A stretch of DNA of 47,277 bases from Sideroxydans sp. Its GTDB lineage: Bacteria; Pseudomonadota; Gammaproteobacteria; Burkholderiales; Gallionellaceae. Where the stretch lies: assembly GCA_011620315.1 (NCBI GenBank), contig WOZO01000106.1, positions 1 to 47,277 of the forward strand, written 5' to 3'. The notes below the pieces were generated by a model. It ran no database searches and was not told the DNA's origin. It was given only the letters and a program-made list of their open reading frames with translations. Position 1 is the first letter of the stretch, and each line of letters begins with the position of its first letter. Shown piece after piece: positions 1 to 7,819 of the stretch. The translations under genes were made by a program, and so were the position numbers.

Positions 1-429
1 GAGTTTGCACGCGTACTTAAGCCGGGCGGGAGGCTGATCGTTTCGCTCCCAAACTACTCGAACATTCAGAATCGGATCAAACAACTGCTCACGGGCGTGG
101 TTGAACCGGTTGTTTCCTACGAATCGCTCAAGTCGGATTATGTCGGAAATGAATTCATGATCCATATCAATCGGCTACCCTATCCGATGATTCGGATGGC
201 ACTGGAATTCGCCGGATTCAAGATCGAGAGTGTCCACCAGGATCGCCCAAAGAAAAAACAAAGACTGCTGTGGCCGCTGGCGTGGTTGATTCAGTTGTAT
301 TCTTTGCTGCGCGGGGAAAAAGGGCAGAGAAAATATTGGTTGAAGGACAACAACGCGTCTGAAGTTCTGATGGGCGGCAATACCTTGATTTTGGTCGCTA
401 GTTTGCAACATCACCCATCAGCGCAATGA
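1..429 (+). CDS. Class I SAM-dependent methyltransferase, C-terminal part (cut by window start)
   Basis: The reading frame is open from base 1, so the start lies outside the window. The visible N-terminal residues EFARVLKPGGRLIVSLPNYS match the late part of a class I methyltransferase Rossmann fold (Methyltransf_11/23 type), where 'LKPGGxLxxSxPN' follows the SAM-binding strands. The SAM-binding glycine motif itself is upstream and not seen. The rest is a family-variable C-terminal region with a basic, aromatic-rich stretch (RPKKKQRLLWPLAWLIQLYS) that may sit on the membrane. The stop overlaps the start of the next glycosyltransferase (ATGA), so the two are translationally coupled. The context suggests methylation of a sugar or lipid-linked intermediate in a surface polysaccharide pathway; the substrate is not deducible. 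Confidence 0.75.
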   Translation, partial: EFARVLKPGGRLIVSLPNYSNIQNRIKQLLTGVVEPVVSYESLKSDYVGNEFMIHINRLPYPMIRMALEFAGFKIESVHQDRPKKKQRLLWPLAWLIQLYSLLRGEKGQRKYWLKDNNASEVLMGGNTLILVASLQHHPSAQ

Positions 430-1466
430 AGCTGGTTCACATCGTTCGTTACTACGGCCCCGTGGGAGGCATGGAGCGATACGTTTGGGAAACCACGCAG
501 GAACTGGTCAAACTGGGCCATGAGGTGCAGGTGCTCTGTGAAGTCTGTCTGGCAGAAGCTCCGGCGGGCATCGCGGTACACGAACTAGGTCGGATGCGTT
601 ACCGCCCGCGCTGGATCTACTACATGCGCTTCAGTCGCCGCGTCCATGCATGGCTGCGGGCCAACCCGCAACCCGGTTGGCTCATCCACAGCAACGAGCG
701 CGTCGGCGTGCACGACGTCACCACTATCCACGGCCCACCGTTCGCCTCGGTGCGCGACAAGCCATGGTGGAAGAAAGTCTCCATTCGCGTGGCGGCACAG
801 CTTTGGCTGGAGCGGCGCGAACTGCGCGTGGCCAAGGCCATCGTGCCCAACTCCGAGATCATCGCCAGGCAACTGGCACATTACTATCCCGAATATGCGC
901 ACAAACTTACCGCCCCCATCGTGCCGGGCGTGCTACCCGGCGTCATGCGCGCACCGCATGCCGTACCCGCTGACGGAGGCGTCATTGGTTTTGTGGGTAA
1001 GGAATGGCAACGCAAAGGGCTGCCGCTGGCGGTCGAGGTGGTCGCACGGTTGCGCCTGACACGACCGAATCTGGAGCTGTGGGTGATCGGCCCTGAAGAG
1101 AAAGAAATCGAACATTTGTTCAAAGACTGGCAAGGCGGCTACCGCCTGTTCGGCTGGCGCACGGATAGCGCGCATTTCGAAAAAATCGATGTACTGCTGC
1201 ACCCTGCCAAAGCCGAACCCTATGGCATGGTGATCTCGGAAGCCATGGCGGCTCGGGTGCCGGTGGTGGTGTCGGATATGTGCGGTGCGGCGGCTCAGGT
1301 GTCGGATGAGCACGGGGCGGTCGTGCGGCTGGAAGCGTCGGTGAAGGCATGGGCGGGAGCGCTTGAAACGCAGTTGATGCGAGAAGGGCCTGTGCCGGGG
1401 TTCATTCGCGGTTGGGATGTCGTGGCAAAGGAATTCGCCACGGTTTATGAGCGCGTCGGTCCATGA
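426..1466 (+). CDS. Glycosyltransferase family 4 (GT-B fold)
   Basis: This 346-residue protein begins MKLVHIVRYYGPVGGMERYV, the N-terminal GT-B signature with the Gly-Gly-x-Glu/Arg acceptor loop at about 13-18. The C-terminal half has GFVGKEWQRKGL (188-199) and the EPYGMVISE motif (264-272), the E-x7-E nucleotide-sugar contact of GT4 retaining transferases. There is no signal peptide; it should act on the cytoplasmic face of the inner membrane, transferring a sugar from a nucleotide donor to a lipid-linked glycan. Start and stop both overlap the neighbours by 4 nt (ATGA on each side), so it belongs to a tightly coupled operon with the methyltransferase and the ligase/polymerase. Family is sure; donor and acceptor are unknown. 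Confidence 0.88.
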   Translation: MKLVHIVRYYGPVGGMERYVWETTQELVKLGHEVQVLCEVCLAEAPAGIAVHELGRMRYRPRWIYYMRFSRRVHAWLRANPQPGWLIHSNERVGVHDVTTIHGPPFASVRDKPWWKKVSIRVAAQLWLERRELRVAKAIVPNSEIIARQLAHYYPEYAHKLTAPIVPGVLPGVMRAPHAVPADGGVIGFVGKEWQRKGLPLAVEVVARLRLTRPNLELWVIGPEEKEIEHLFKDWQGGYRLFGWRTDSAHFEKIDVLLHPAKAEPYGMVISEAMAARVPVVVSDMCGAAAQVSDEHGAVVRLEASVKAWAGALETQLMREGPVPGFIRGWDVVAKEFATVYERVGP

Positions 1467-2743
1467 TGGAAAAGCCGATGTATCCGCCCTGGATGACGTA
1501 CCTTGCGGCACTGCTGTTGCTGGTCTATCCCACGCTGATGCTCACGGTTCGCGGGGGGATGAACGGTGTGTTCATTCTGGCGCTGTTCGCGGCACTGTTA
1601 GCTTGGCCGTTCCGATGGGGTGATAACGGACTGTTTGCTGGGCGGGATGTTCGACGCTACGCATGGGCCATGTTCGGGCTGACGATCGCCATATTCATCA
1701 GCGAGAGTTATTGGCAACACTATGCCGGGCATTCATATGATGCTGCCGCACGTTATTGGCTCTCTATCCCGATATTCCTCTGGTTGTCACGCATGGAGCC
1801 GAAGGTGTTCTATGCACTTCATGTCGCTTTTCCGGTTGCGGCCATTGCCGGTTTTGTGTTGGCCGACGAGATGTGGGGGCGGTCCGGCATCGGCACGCTG
1901 GATCTGATCCATTTCGGCGATATGGCGCTGATCCTGGGCGTTATGTCGTTGTTCAGCATAGATTGGTTCGGGCGGGACGGTGTTGCGCTGCGGGCGCTGA
2001 AGATCGCCGGGTTCATTGCCGGGACTGCGGCATCCTTCGGCTCCGGCTCGCGGGGGGGCTGGCTGGCGATTCCCGTATTCGTCATTATTTTTCTGTCTTT
2101 CCATCGGCAGCGGATATCTTTCAGGGGGATGGTTGGCATCATCGCGTTGGCACTGTCTAGCATGGCTGTGCTTTATATATTCAATGGCACTATCAATCAG
2201 CGCGTGAACGCGCTGGTGAACGACATCCGGCAGTATCAAGCAGGGAACCGGGATACCTCGATCGGCGTTCGCTGGCAATTGTATGAAGGTGCCATAGGCA
2301 TCATCTGCCGCCATCCGGTGGTCGGAGTGGGGCCGTCCGGGTTCGCTCAAGAGATGAAGCCGATGATGGAAGCGGGAGAACTGACACCAGAGGCGTCGGA
2401 CCTCGGGCGTGGCGAGGTTCATAACGATGTACTGTCCAAGACGGCGGGGATGGGGATATTCGGTTTGGGGGCGATCCTGTTGATCTACATCGTACCGTTC
2501 AGGATGTTCCGGCAGGCAACGAAATCGAATGTCAGGGAAGTAAGAAGAACTGGCATACTTGGCATCACATTTGTGAGCGGCATTGCCATTTTCGGGCTGA
2601 CTGTGGAATTCCTGAATCTGACGATGGCAGCCGCTTTTTATGCTTTTACCGTTGCGGTGTTGCTGGCGGCCTGCCAAAGCATGAAACAAGGTGCGCAGGA
2701 CAGCGGATCAAAGACCGCGCCAAAGTATGGCGAAACAACTTGA
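1463..2743 (+). CDS. O-antigen ligase / Wzy-type polymerase family membrane protein
   Basis: This 426-residue polytopic protein has roughly ten to twelve hydrophobic segments. It carries the PF04932 (Wzy_C/WaaL) hallmarks: SRGGW at 196-200 at the end of a membrane segment, then a large extracytoplasmic loop (about 241-325) with RWQLYEGAIGIICRHPVVGVG and a conserved 'VHNDVL' His (319-324), which in WaaL-type enzymes is the catalytic His region. It would ligate or polymerise undecaprenyl-linked glycans at the periplasmic face. The ATG overlaps the upstream GT4 stop (ATGA). Ligase versus polymerase cannot be told from sequence alone. The stop TGA overlaps a possible TTG start of a small ORF, continuing the coupled arrangement. 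Confidence 0.82.
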   Translation: MMEKPMYPPWMTYLAALLLLVYPTLMLTVRGGMNGVFILALFAALLAWPFRWGDNGLFAGRDVRRYAWAMFGLTIAIFISESYWQHYAGHSYDAAARYWLSIPIFLWLSRMEPKVFYALHVAFPVAAIAGFVLADEMWGRSGIGTLDLIHFGDMALILGVMSLFSIDWFGRDGVALRALKIAGFIAGTAASFGSGSRGGWLAIPVFVIIFLSFHRQRISFRGMVGIIALALSSMAVLYIFNGTINQRVNALVNDIRQYQAGNRDTSIGVRWQLYEGAIGIICRHPVVGVGPSGFAQEMKPMMEAGELTPEASDLGRGEVHNDVLSKTAGMGIFGLGAILLIYIVPFRMFRQATKSNVREVRRTGILGITFVSGIAIFGLTVEFLNLTMAAAFYAFTVAVLLAACQSMKQGAQDSGSKTAPKYGETT

Positions 2744-2898
2744 CCAAAAGTGCGGAAAAAAGGGCAATAAAGGCGGCGCAATACAGCGCTGGCAAAATCA
2801 TGCATTTCTCTTGTAAGGTTTTTGGCCGTGATCTGTTGCGCCGCAAATTGTTCAAGAACTATCGCCAAATGGTGTGGAAATTGGAGGCAGTGAAGTGA
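2740..2898 (+). CDS. Predicted coupled small basic protein, 52 aa (hypothetical)
   Basis: A frame open across the whole ligase-GT2 gap starts at TTG 2740, overlapping the ligase stop by 4 nt (TTGA), and ends at TGA 2896-2898, overlapping the proposed GT2 start by 4 nt (GTGA). The 52-residue product would be strongly basic (14 Lys/Arg against 3 Asp/Glu) and begins MTKSAEKRAIKAAQYSAGKI. If TTG is not used, the first ATG is at 2800 (32 aa). No Shine-Dalgarno sequence is seen before TTG, so expression would depend on translational coupling. The snug fit at both ends argues for a real gene, but the alternative is a non-coding spacer or a remnant of a longer gene. No function is recognised. Confidence 0.4.
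   Translation: MTKSAEKRAIKAAQYSAGKIMHFSCKVFGRDLLRRKLFKNYRQMVWKLEAVK
2883..2887 (+). promoter_or_regulatory. Shine-Dalgarno GGAGG deciding the GT2 start
   Basis: GGAGG lies 7 nt upstream of GTG 2895. The longer alternative start GTG 2874 has no comparable site, so 2895, giving the family-typical N-terminus (M/V)ISIVIPTWNN, is preferred. Confidence 0.65.
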
Positions 2899-3809
2899 TT
2901 AGTATCGTTATTCCAACCTGGAACAACCTGGCGCATCTGAAGCTGTGCGTGGAGAGCCTGCAAAGACATTCGGCTCATGCGCACGAGATCATCGTGCATC
3001 TGAATGACGGTGCCGACGGTTCGCTGGAATGGGTGCAGGCACAAGGCATCAAATACACGCAAAGCGGCAAGAACGTCGGTGTCTGTCTGGCGGTGAATCA
3101 CGCGGTGGCGCAGGCGAAGCACGATTGGGTGCTGTTCATGAACGACGACATGGTCGCCGCGCCGGGTTGGGACACGGCATTCATGGAAGCGATCACGTCT
3201 GTGGATACCGACTTGGCCTTGTTCTTCGGCACGATGGTTCAGCCTGAAGACGGCGGCAATGACATCATCATCAAACGTGATTTCGGCCGTACGCCGGAGA
3301 CTTTCGATGAGGCTGCGTTCCTGAAGGGGTGCTTCGATGATCCGCGCGGTGATCGGGAAGGGACGGCTTCACAGCCTACCCTGTTTCACAAGAAGTGGTG
3401 GACCATGGTCGGCGGTTACAGCCTGGAGTTCTCGCCCGGCATGAGCAGCGACGATGATCTGCTGATGAAGTTCTGGGTGGCCGGCTGCCGCAATTTTCGT
3501 ATCGTGGGTGCCAGCCGTTTCTATCATTTCGGCATGGCGAGTACCGGGCGCATCACCCACAATCAGGGCGGTCGCATGTTTGTGATGAAATGGGGCATCA
3601 CCCAACTGGAGTTCTATCGCTATTACCTGCCTTCGTTGCGCAGGCCGGATGGTGGCAATACGCCCGGCAACCCGCACAATTTCGCGCGACCGACCTGGCT
3701 GGGGAAATTGCGCCGGGTGCGCTATGCCATGAAATACAAGTATCCGCTGGACGGGATCGAGGCGTGGGATCCTATGCCGGGAAAGTGTGATTGGGCGAAG
3801 CGCGATTAG
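2895..3809 (+). CDS. Glycosyltransferase family 2 (GT-A fold)
   Basis: From GTG 2895 the protein has 304 residues and opens with the beta-strand ISIVIPTWNN typical of GT2. The segment EIIVHLNDGADGSLEW follows, then KNVGVCLAVNHAVAQAKHDW and VLFMNDDM, whose Asp-Asp supplies the metal/nucleotide-sugar DXD function. It is an inverting sugar transferase expected at the cytoplasmic membrane surface, extending a lipid-linked oligosaccharide. The 3' third (YYLPSLRRPDGG and beyond) is family-variable. It is the last gene of the plus-strand glycan operon; the next gene converges on it across a 60-nt gap. A longer start at GTG 2874 would add 7 residues but lacks a ribosome binding site. Confidence 0.85.
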   Translation: MISIVIPTWNNLAHLKLCVESLQRHSAHAHEIIVHLNDGADGSLEWVQAQGIKYTQSGKNVGVCLAVNHAVAQAKHDWVLFMNDDMVAAPGWDTAFMEAITSVDTDLALFFGTMVQPEDGGNDIIIKRDFGRTPETFDEAAFLKGCFDDPRGDREGTASQPTLFHKKWWTMVGGYSLEFSPGMSSDDDLLMKFWVAGCRNFRIVGASRFYHFGMASTGRITHNQGGRMFVMKWGITQLEFYRYYLPSLRRPDGGNTPGNPHNFARPTWLGKLRRVRYAMKYKYPLDGIEAWDPMPGKCDWAKRD

Positions 3810-3811
3810 CG

Positions 3812-3830
3812 CCGGGTAGGTAATACCCGG
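3812..3830. repeat. Short inverted repeat between convergent genes
   Basis: CCGGGTA (3812-3818) and TACCCGG (3824-3830) form a perfect 7-bp stem with a 5-nt loop directly after the GT2 stop. A second weaker hairpin (AACCT..AGGTT, about 3846-3861) follows. Neither has a clear U-tract, so a role as factor-independent terminator is only possible, not shown. Confidence 0.35.
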
Positions 3831-3869
3831 GGCGATTCGAATAGCAACCTGTTTATAGGTTTGGTTTGC

Positions 3870-4622
3870 CTATATATTCAACTTGTTGAATACCTTTGAT
3901 GGTATGTGCCGAATTATCAGCATAATCAGTTGCCATTTTTTTGGCGCATAGATTACGTCGCGACCGGCTTCAATCCCTTTAACGATCAATTCTGCCACTT
4001 TGTCGACTGGAGCAAGTTTTACGTTGAGTGACTGCAGACGGGCAGTCATGGGGGTTTGTGTCGGACCAGGTTTAATCAAAATAACTCTTACCCCGCTACC
4101 GGCGAATCTATGTTGGAGTCCTTGCGCATAACGATCCACAAGCCCTTTGGCCGCGCCATATACATAATTGGATTTTCGTCCTCTATCGCCGGCGACAGAT
4201 CCGATGATCGCGATCGTGCCTCGGCTGACCAATGCCATATGCTTGGCAAAAGTCTCCGCATAAAGCACGGGTGAGATACCGTTTATTTCAAGTGTGTCAC
4301 GACATAGACTCAAACTGGCCTGACATTCTGTCTGAACAGGCAACGTGCCGTGCGCAATTAACAGAATATCAACCGGTCCTTGCTTCACTATGTTCTCAGC
4401 AGTGGATTGGATCGCTTCCGGATCTATAAAGTCGGCCAGTACGATGCGAACCGTAGAATCCGGGCTTCGCACCTTTAGATCCGCTGCCACCCTTTCCAGA
4501 CGATGGGAATCTCGACCAACCAATGTCAAATCAGCAGGTCGGTCTTTCAACCACAGGCGCGCACAGTGCTCGGCGATGGCCGATGTTGCACCGACAATAA
4601 CGATTCTTTTCATATTTTTCAT
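3870..4622 (-). CDS. dprE2: SDR-family 2-epimerase subunit, DprE2-like (decaprenylphosphoryl-2-keto-ribose reductase)
   Basis: This 250-residue short-chain dehydrogenase has the nucleotide motif GATSAIAE (11-18), catalytic Ser in GSVAGD (Ser142) and YGAAK (Tyr155, Lys159). GATSxIA with a short C-terminal tail is characteristic of DprE2, which reduces the 2-keto intermediate made by DprE1 to give decaprenylphosphoryl-D-arabinose. It abuts the dprE1-like gene (its ATG at 4622 directly follows that stop), the same order as Rv3790-Rv3791. A second in-frame ATG at 4613 would shorten it by three residues. An unrelated SDR role is unlikely given the neighbour. The polyprenyl chain length in this organism is unknown. 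Confidence 0.85.
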   Translation of the reverse strand: MKNMKRIVIVGATSAIAEHCARLWLKDRPADLTLVGRDSHRLERVAADLKVRSPDSTVRIVLADFIDPEAIQSTAENIVKQGPVDILLIAHGTLPVQTECQASLSLCRDTLEINGISPVLYAETFAKHMALVSRGTIAIIGSVAGDRGRKSNYVYGAAKGLVDRYAQGLQHRFAGSGVRVILIKPGPTQTPMTARLQSLNVKLAPVDKVAELIVKGIEAGRDVIYAPKKWQLIMLIIRHIPSKVFNKLNI

Positions 4623-5924
4623 TCAGCTTCCCATCAGGCGGCGCGAGAACTCTGAGCTAATATCAGGGTCTCGATACTTCATAAATTCGGAAAGGCGCGG
4701 ATAGCCAGCTTCGAACAGTTCTCGTGGCATTCTGGCATCCTTTGCCGGGTATATGCGCCCCTTTGCTTCTCGCAAGATAGCATCAAGCTGCGCGAATAGT
4801 TTGAATGTGCGCTCGCCATGATTGGGGAAGTCCAGGGCAAGCGTTACACCCGGTTGCGGAAAACTTAGCATCCCAACTGGCAGACGATTGCCGAATGTCT
4901 TCAGGACGGCAAGGAATGAACCATCACCAGACTTGGCGATTTCTCGCAGCATGGCTTGTACTGCATCTCGGCCGACCGCGCGTGGCACCACACACTGGTA
5001 TTGAAAAAAGCCCTTTGGGCCGTACATCCGGTTCCACTCTAGCAAGTTGTCCAATGGATAGAAAAACGGCTCGTAATGGGTGATTGCCTGCCTGGGCTGC
5101 AACTTCTTGAGGTGGTAGTAGGCCAAGTTAAAGGGGCGAAGTGACAGACGATTGACCAGGGAAACGGGGGGGGCGATGGGCATGGTCCGTTTGCGACCTG
5201 GGGGCTCCGGGCGTCGTCCGATATCGGCGGGGTTGCCTCGCATGAACAAACCGCGTCCGCCACCGCCCGAGATACAGTCGATCCAGGACACCGTGTGTTC
5301 CCACTCTGTCTCGGAATCATCTGCAAGTCGGAAAAACTCGTCCAGATTGGCATAGGGAACGGTCTCGGTATTCAGCCATGGACCGGGGACTCGGCGCAAC
5401 TGGATCTCGGCTTGGGTGATTACCCCGGTCAGCCCTAACCCGCCGACGGTAGCAGCGAACCAATCGGGCTGCTCATTCGGTCCGCAATGAATGACCCCAC
5501 CATCAGTTCGAATGAGGGTGAGGTTCTGGATGTGATCGCCAAATGAGCCCAACACATGGTGATTCTTGCCGTGCACGTCATTTGCAATCGCTCCTCCTAC
5601 TGTAACCAACTGAGTCCCCGGTGTCGCAGGCAGGATCCAGCCATGCGGAATCGCTAATCGCTGAATGTCCCTTAACAGCACCCCTGCTTCACACACCAGG
5701 CGGCCCGTGTTTTGATCAAAAGAAATGAAATGGTCTAGCCCCGTCGTCAGCCAGAGGGTGCCTTTCGGATTCAGGCAGACATCACCATAACTGCGCCCCA
5801 TGCCATGAGCTACGCCCGGATGCGGGCCCTTGTGAACGGCCTCTCCGACTTTGGAAGGATCGTTCAGGCTGATAATGTGATGGGGATCGGCGCTGAGACG
5901 CCCCCAAGATGAAACTGGGATCAT
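4623..5924 (-). CDS. dprE1: FAD-linked oxidoreductase, DprE1-like (decaprenylphosphoryl-beta-D-ribose oxidase)
   Basis: The protein has 433 residues, close to the family length. The PCMH-type FAD domain includes GMGRSYGD (41-48), PATPGTQLVTVGGAIANDVH (99-118) and KNHHVLGSFGDH (120-131). The C-terminal substrate domain ends with RIYPAKDAR, where Lys395 matches the catalytic Lys418 of M. tuberculosis DprE1; His123 matches His132. The position matching Cys387, the covalent target of benzothiazinones, is Ala363 in TLALDF. It oxidises the 2'-OH of polyprenyl-phosphoryl-ribose. Its ATG overlaps the gtrA-like stop by 4 nt and its stop touches dprE2, so the three are one operon. The protein lacks a signal peptide. 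Residue matches are from my memory of the mycobacterial sequence. Confidence 0.87.
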   Translation of the reverse strand: MIPVSSWGRLSADPHHIISLNDPSKVGEAVHKGPHPGVAHGMGRSYGDVCLNPKGTLWLTTGLDHFISFDQNTGRLVCEAGVLLRDIQRLAIPHGWILPATPGTQLVTVGGAIANDVHGKNHHVLGSFGDHIQNLTLIRTDGGVIHCGPNEQPDWFAATVGGLGLTGVITQAEIQLRRVPGPWLNTETVPYANLDEFFRLADDSETEWEHTVSWIDCISGGGGRGLFMRGNPADIGRRPEPPGRKRTMPIAPPVSLVNRLSLRPFNLAYYHLKKLQPRQAITHYEPFFYPLDNLLEWNRMYGPKGFFQYQCVVPRAVGRDAVQAMLREIAKSGDGSFLAVLKTFGNRLPVGMLSFPQPGVTLALDFPNHGERTFKLFAQLDAILREAKGRIYPAKDARMPRELFEAGYPRLSEFMKYRDPDISSEFSRRLMGS

Positions 5925-6334
5925 CCAATCTCCGTGCGGAAGACATAATGCTTGTCGAGGTGGTATTTGGTCAGATAACCGATGGAAAGGCCGATTACGC
6001 CGCCCAAGTATCGCATCTCCTTGGTTTCGAAAATGCGATGGAAGCCAAACTCGACACCCCAGAAGATTGCAGTCGTTGCCAGGCCCATGACGGTATAAAG
6101 GGCAAAGGTCCGGGTATTATGGGCGACGCTACGAGCGCGAAAGCTGAAAATATAGCGCTTGTCTAAGGCGTACTTGGCGACAAGCCCCACTCCAGTCCCG
6201 GCAATAACAGAGATCAAAATGTCGAAGGAGCCACTGTAGGTGCGGATGACAAGATCCTGAGTGCCTATGTTTGCTGCCGTTGCGATTAGTGCGAGAATGC
6301 AATAAGTAATCGCCAGTTTGGTAGATGCAAACAT
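5921..6334 (-). CDS. GtrA-family small membrane protein (Rv3789-like)
   Basis: This 137-residue protein has four predicted membrane segments (about 8-28, 38-58, 78-97, 107-127) and the GtrA-family repeat features KYALDKRYIF (54-63) and TKYHLDKHYVF (near the C-terminus). GtrA proteins are linked to translocation of lipid-linked sugars. The mycobacterial relative Rv3789 sits directly upstream of dprE1 and has been proposed as a DPA flippase or as a scaffold for arabinosyltransferase. It is first gene of the minus-strand gtrA-dprE1-dprE2 operon, overlapping dprE1 by 4 nt. Its start is only 26 nt from the opposing ubiA start, so the divergent promoters must lie within or across the two 5' ends. 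Confidence 0.82.
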   Translation of the reverse strand: MFASTKLAITYCILALIATAANIGTQDLVIRTYSGSFDILISVIAGTGVGLVAKYALDKRYIFSFRARSVAHNTRTFALYTVMGLATTAIFWGVEFGFHRIFETKEMRYLGGVIGLSIGYLTKYHLDKHYVFRTEIG

Positions 6335-6360
6335 TAAATAATGCCACCCAGGTTCGAAAA

Positions 6361-7245
6361 ATGCATGATACAGAAATGTCCCGTTTGCCTCTAGCCACAG
6401 CGCTGGGCTTAGTCAGGCTTATGCGCCCCAGGCAGTGGATAAAGAACGTTTTTGTTCTTGCCCCGTTGGTATTTGCCGGAGGCTTCCTGGATGCTGAAGC
6501 CGTCAGTCATGCATTGTTCGCAGTGCTGTTGTTCTGCGTGGCCTCGTCGGCAGCTTATATTATTAACGACATACACGACATCGAGCGAGATCGTCGTCAT
6601 CCGAAGAAATCCAAGTCTCGTCCCCTGGCGGCAGGTATTGTCTCAATCACCGTTGCCAAGATGCTTCTCGCTGTACTGTACTCGGTTCTGGTATGGGGCT
6701 GGTTTGTAGCCCCCAATGTGGTGATGGTCATAGCGGCTTATCTGGCGCTCAACTTTGCGTACACATTCGTACTCAAGCATCAGCCTGTGGTGGATATTTT
6801 TTCAATCGCTATAGGTTTTGTGCTGCGTGTCTACGCAGGCGCCATGGCGCTAGCCGTGCCAGTCTCATCTTGGATGTTTATCACTACGCTGTGTTTGGCG
6901 CTCTACTTGGCGGCGGTTAAGCGACGTCAGGAGTTGAGCCAGAGCGGTACCGAGGGCCGCAAGGTATTGGAGAAATATTCCGTCGCATTGGTGGACCGTT
7001 ATGCCGAGATGTCGGCAACTGGGGCGCTGCTTTTTTACAGTATGTTTGTGATGTCGGCTAAGCCTGAGTTGGTCATCACGGTTCCATTGGTTCTGTTCGG
7101 TTTGTTCCGCTACTGGTTTGTGGTGGAGGTCCTGGACGGCGGGGAATCGCCTACAGATGTCTTGCTGGCTGACTGGCAACTTTTATTCACAGTGGTGTTG
7201 TGGATAGCCGCTTGCACTTGGGCGCTGTGGCCGGCAAAGGGGTGA
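6361..7245 (+). CDS. UbiA-family prenyltransferase, decaprenyl-phosphate phosphoribosyltransferase-like
   Basis: From ATG 6361 (AGG 8 nt upstream) the product has 294 residues; an in-frame ATG at 6325 would overlap the divergent gtrA start and is less likely. MRPRQWIKNVFVLAPLVFAG (21-40) and NDIHDIERD...KSRPLAAG (69-92) are the UbiA Asp-rich motif in the version found in DPPR synthases (Rv3806c, NoeC-like) rather than in ubiquinone or haem enzymes. About eight or nine membrane segments. The predicted reaction is PRPP plus polyprenyl phosphate giving 5-phosphoribosyl-1-phosphoryl-polyprenol, the first committed step to DPA. The PAP2-like phosphatase follows after 2 nt, as expected for the next step. 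Confidence 0.83.
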   Translation: MHDTEMSRLPLATALGLVRLMRPRQWIKNVFVLAPLVFAGGFLDAEAVSHALFAVLLFCVASSAAYIINDIHDIERDRRHPKKSKSRPLAAGIVSITVAKMLLAVLYSVLVWGWFVAPNVVMVIAAYLALNFAYTFVLKHQPVVDIFSIAIGFVLRVYAGAMALAVPVSSWMFITTLCLALYLAAVKRRQELSQSGTEGRKVLEKYSVALVDRYAEMSATGALLFYSMFVMSAKPELVITVPLVLFGLFRYWFVVEVLDGGESPTDVLLADWQLLFTVVLWIAACTWALWPAKG

Positions 7246-7247
7246 TC

Positions 7248-7655
7248 ATGGACTACTCATACGCAGTCACTCCCTTTTTGGCTTGGCTCATAGCTGGCGT
7301 TGCAAAGTTCATTACCAACAGCATCAAGGCCAAGCAACTGGCGTTTGGTCTTATTGGATATGGCGGACTGCCAAGTAACCACAGCGCGATTGTCAGCAGT
7401 ATGGCCGCGCTTGTCGCCTTTAAAGAGGGGATTGAGCACCCCGCCTTTGGCGTCGCCATCACATTGGCATTTATCGTGATGCTCGATGCCGGTGGCCTGC
7501 GTCGGCAGGTGGGCAGGCATGCGGTGGCAATCAACAAGTTGTCGGTGCCTGAGCAAGGCCCTCAAATGCTACGGGAACGAGTGGGGCATACTCCGGCTGA
7601 AATTTTGGCGGGGGTCGTAGTGGGTATATCGGTTGCAGCTTTGGTGGGCATGTAA
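7248..7655 (+). CDS. Divergent PAP2-family (DUF212) phosphatase
   Basis: Translation from ATG 7248 gives 135 residues. GGLPSNHSA (39-47) and DAGGLRRQVGRHA (80-92) are the DUF212/acid phosphatase-like motifs, with the His/Arg residues expected of a vanadium-haloperoxidase-like phosphatase. Membrane segments lie near 7-22, 66-80 and at the C-terminal end. In this context it is the natural candidate to remove the 5-phosphate from phosphoribosyl-phosphoryl-polyprenol, giving the DprE1 substrate. It starts 2 nt after the ubiA-like gene. The phosphatase step is inference from position; DUF212 proteins are not all biochemically characterised. Confidence 0.8.
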   Translation: MDYSYAVTPFLAWLIAGVAKFITNSIKAKQLAFGLIGYGGLPSNHSAIVSSMAALVAFKEGIEHPAFGVAITLAFIVMLDAGGLRRQVGRHAVAINKLSVPEQGPQMLRERVGHTPAEILAGVVVGISVAALVGM

Positions 7656-7819
7656 GTTAATTAGTCAACAGCGCGCATGGTTTTGCATTCGACACGAGGG
7701 CGGCCAGAGAGCAGCTGAAATGTCGTGCCGTAACTAACAATTTGTCAGAGAGCCGCACCACAAGCCATCAATATGGCTGCCAGTATTCTCAATTAATGGT
7801 CCGAAAAACTGAAAAGGTC

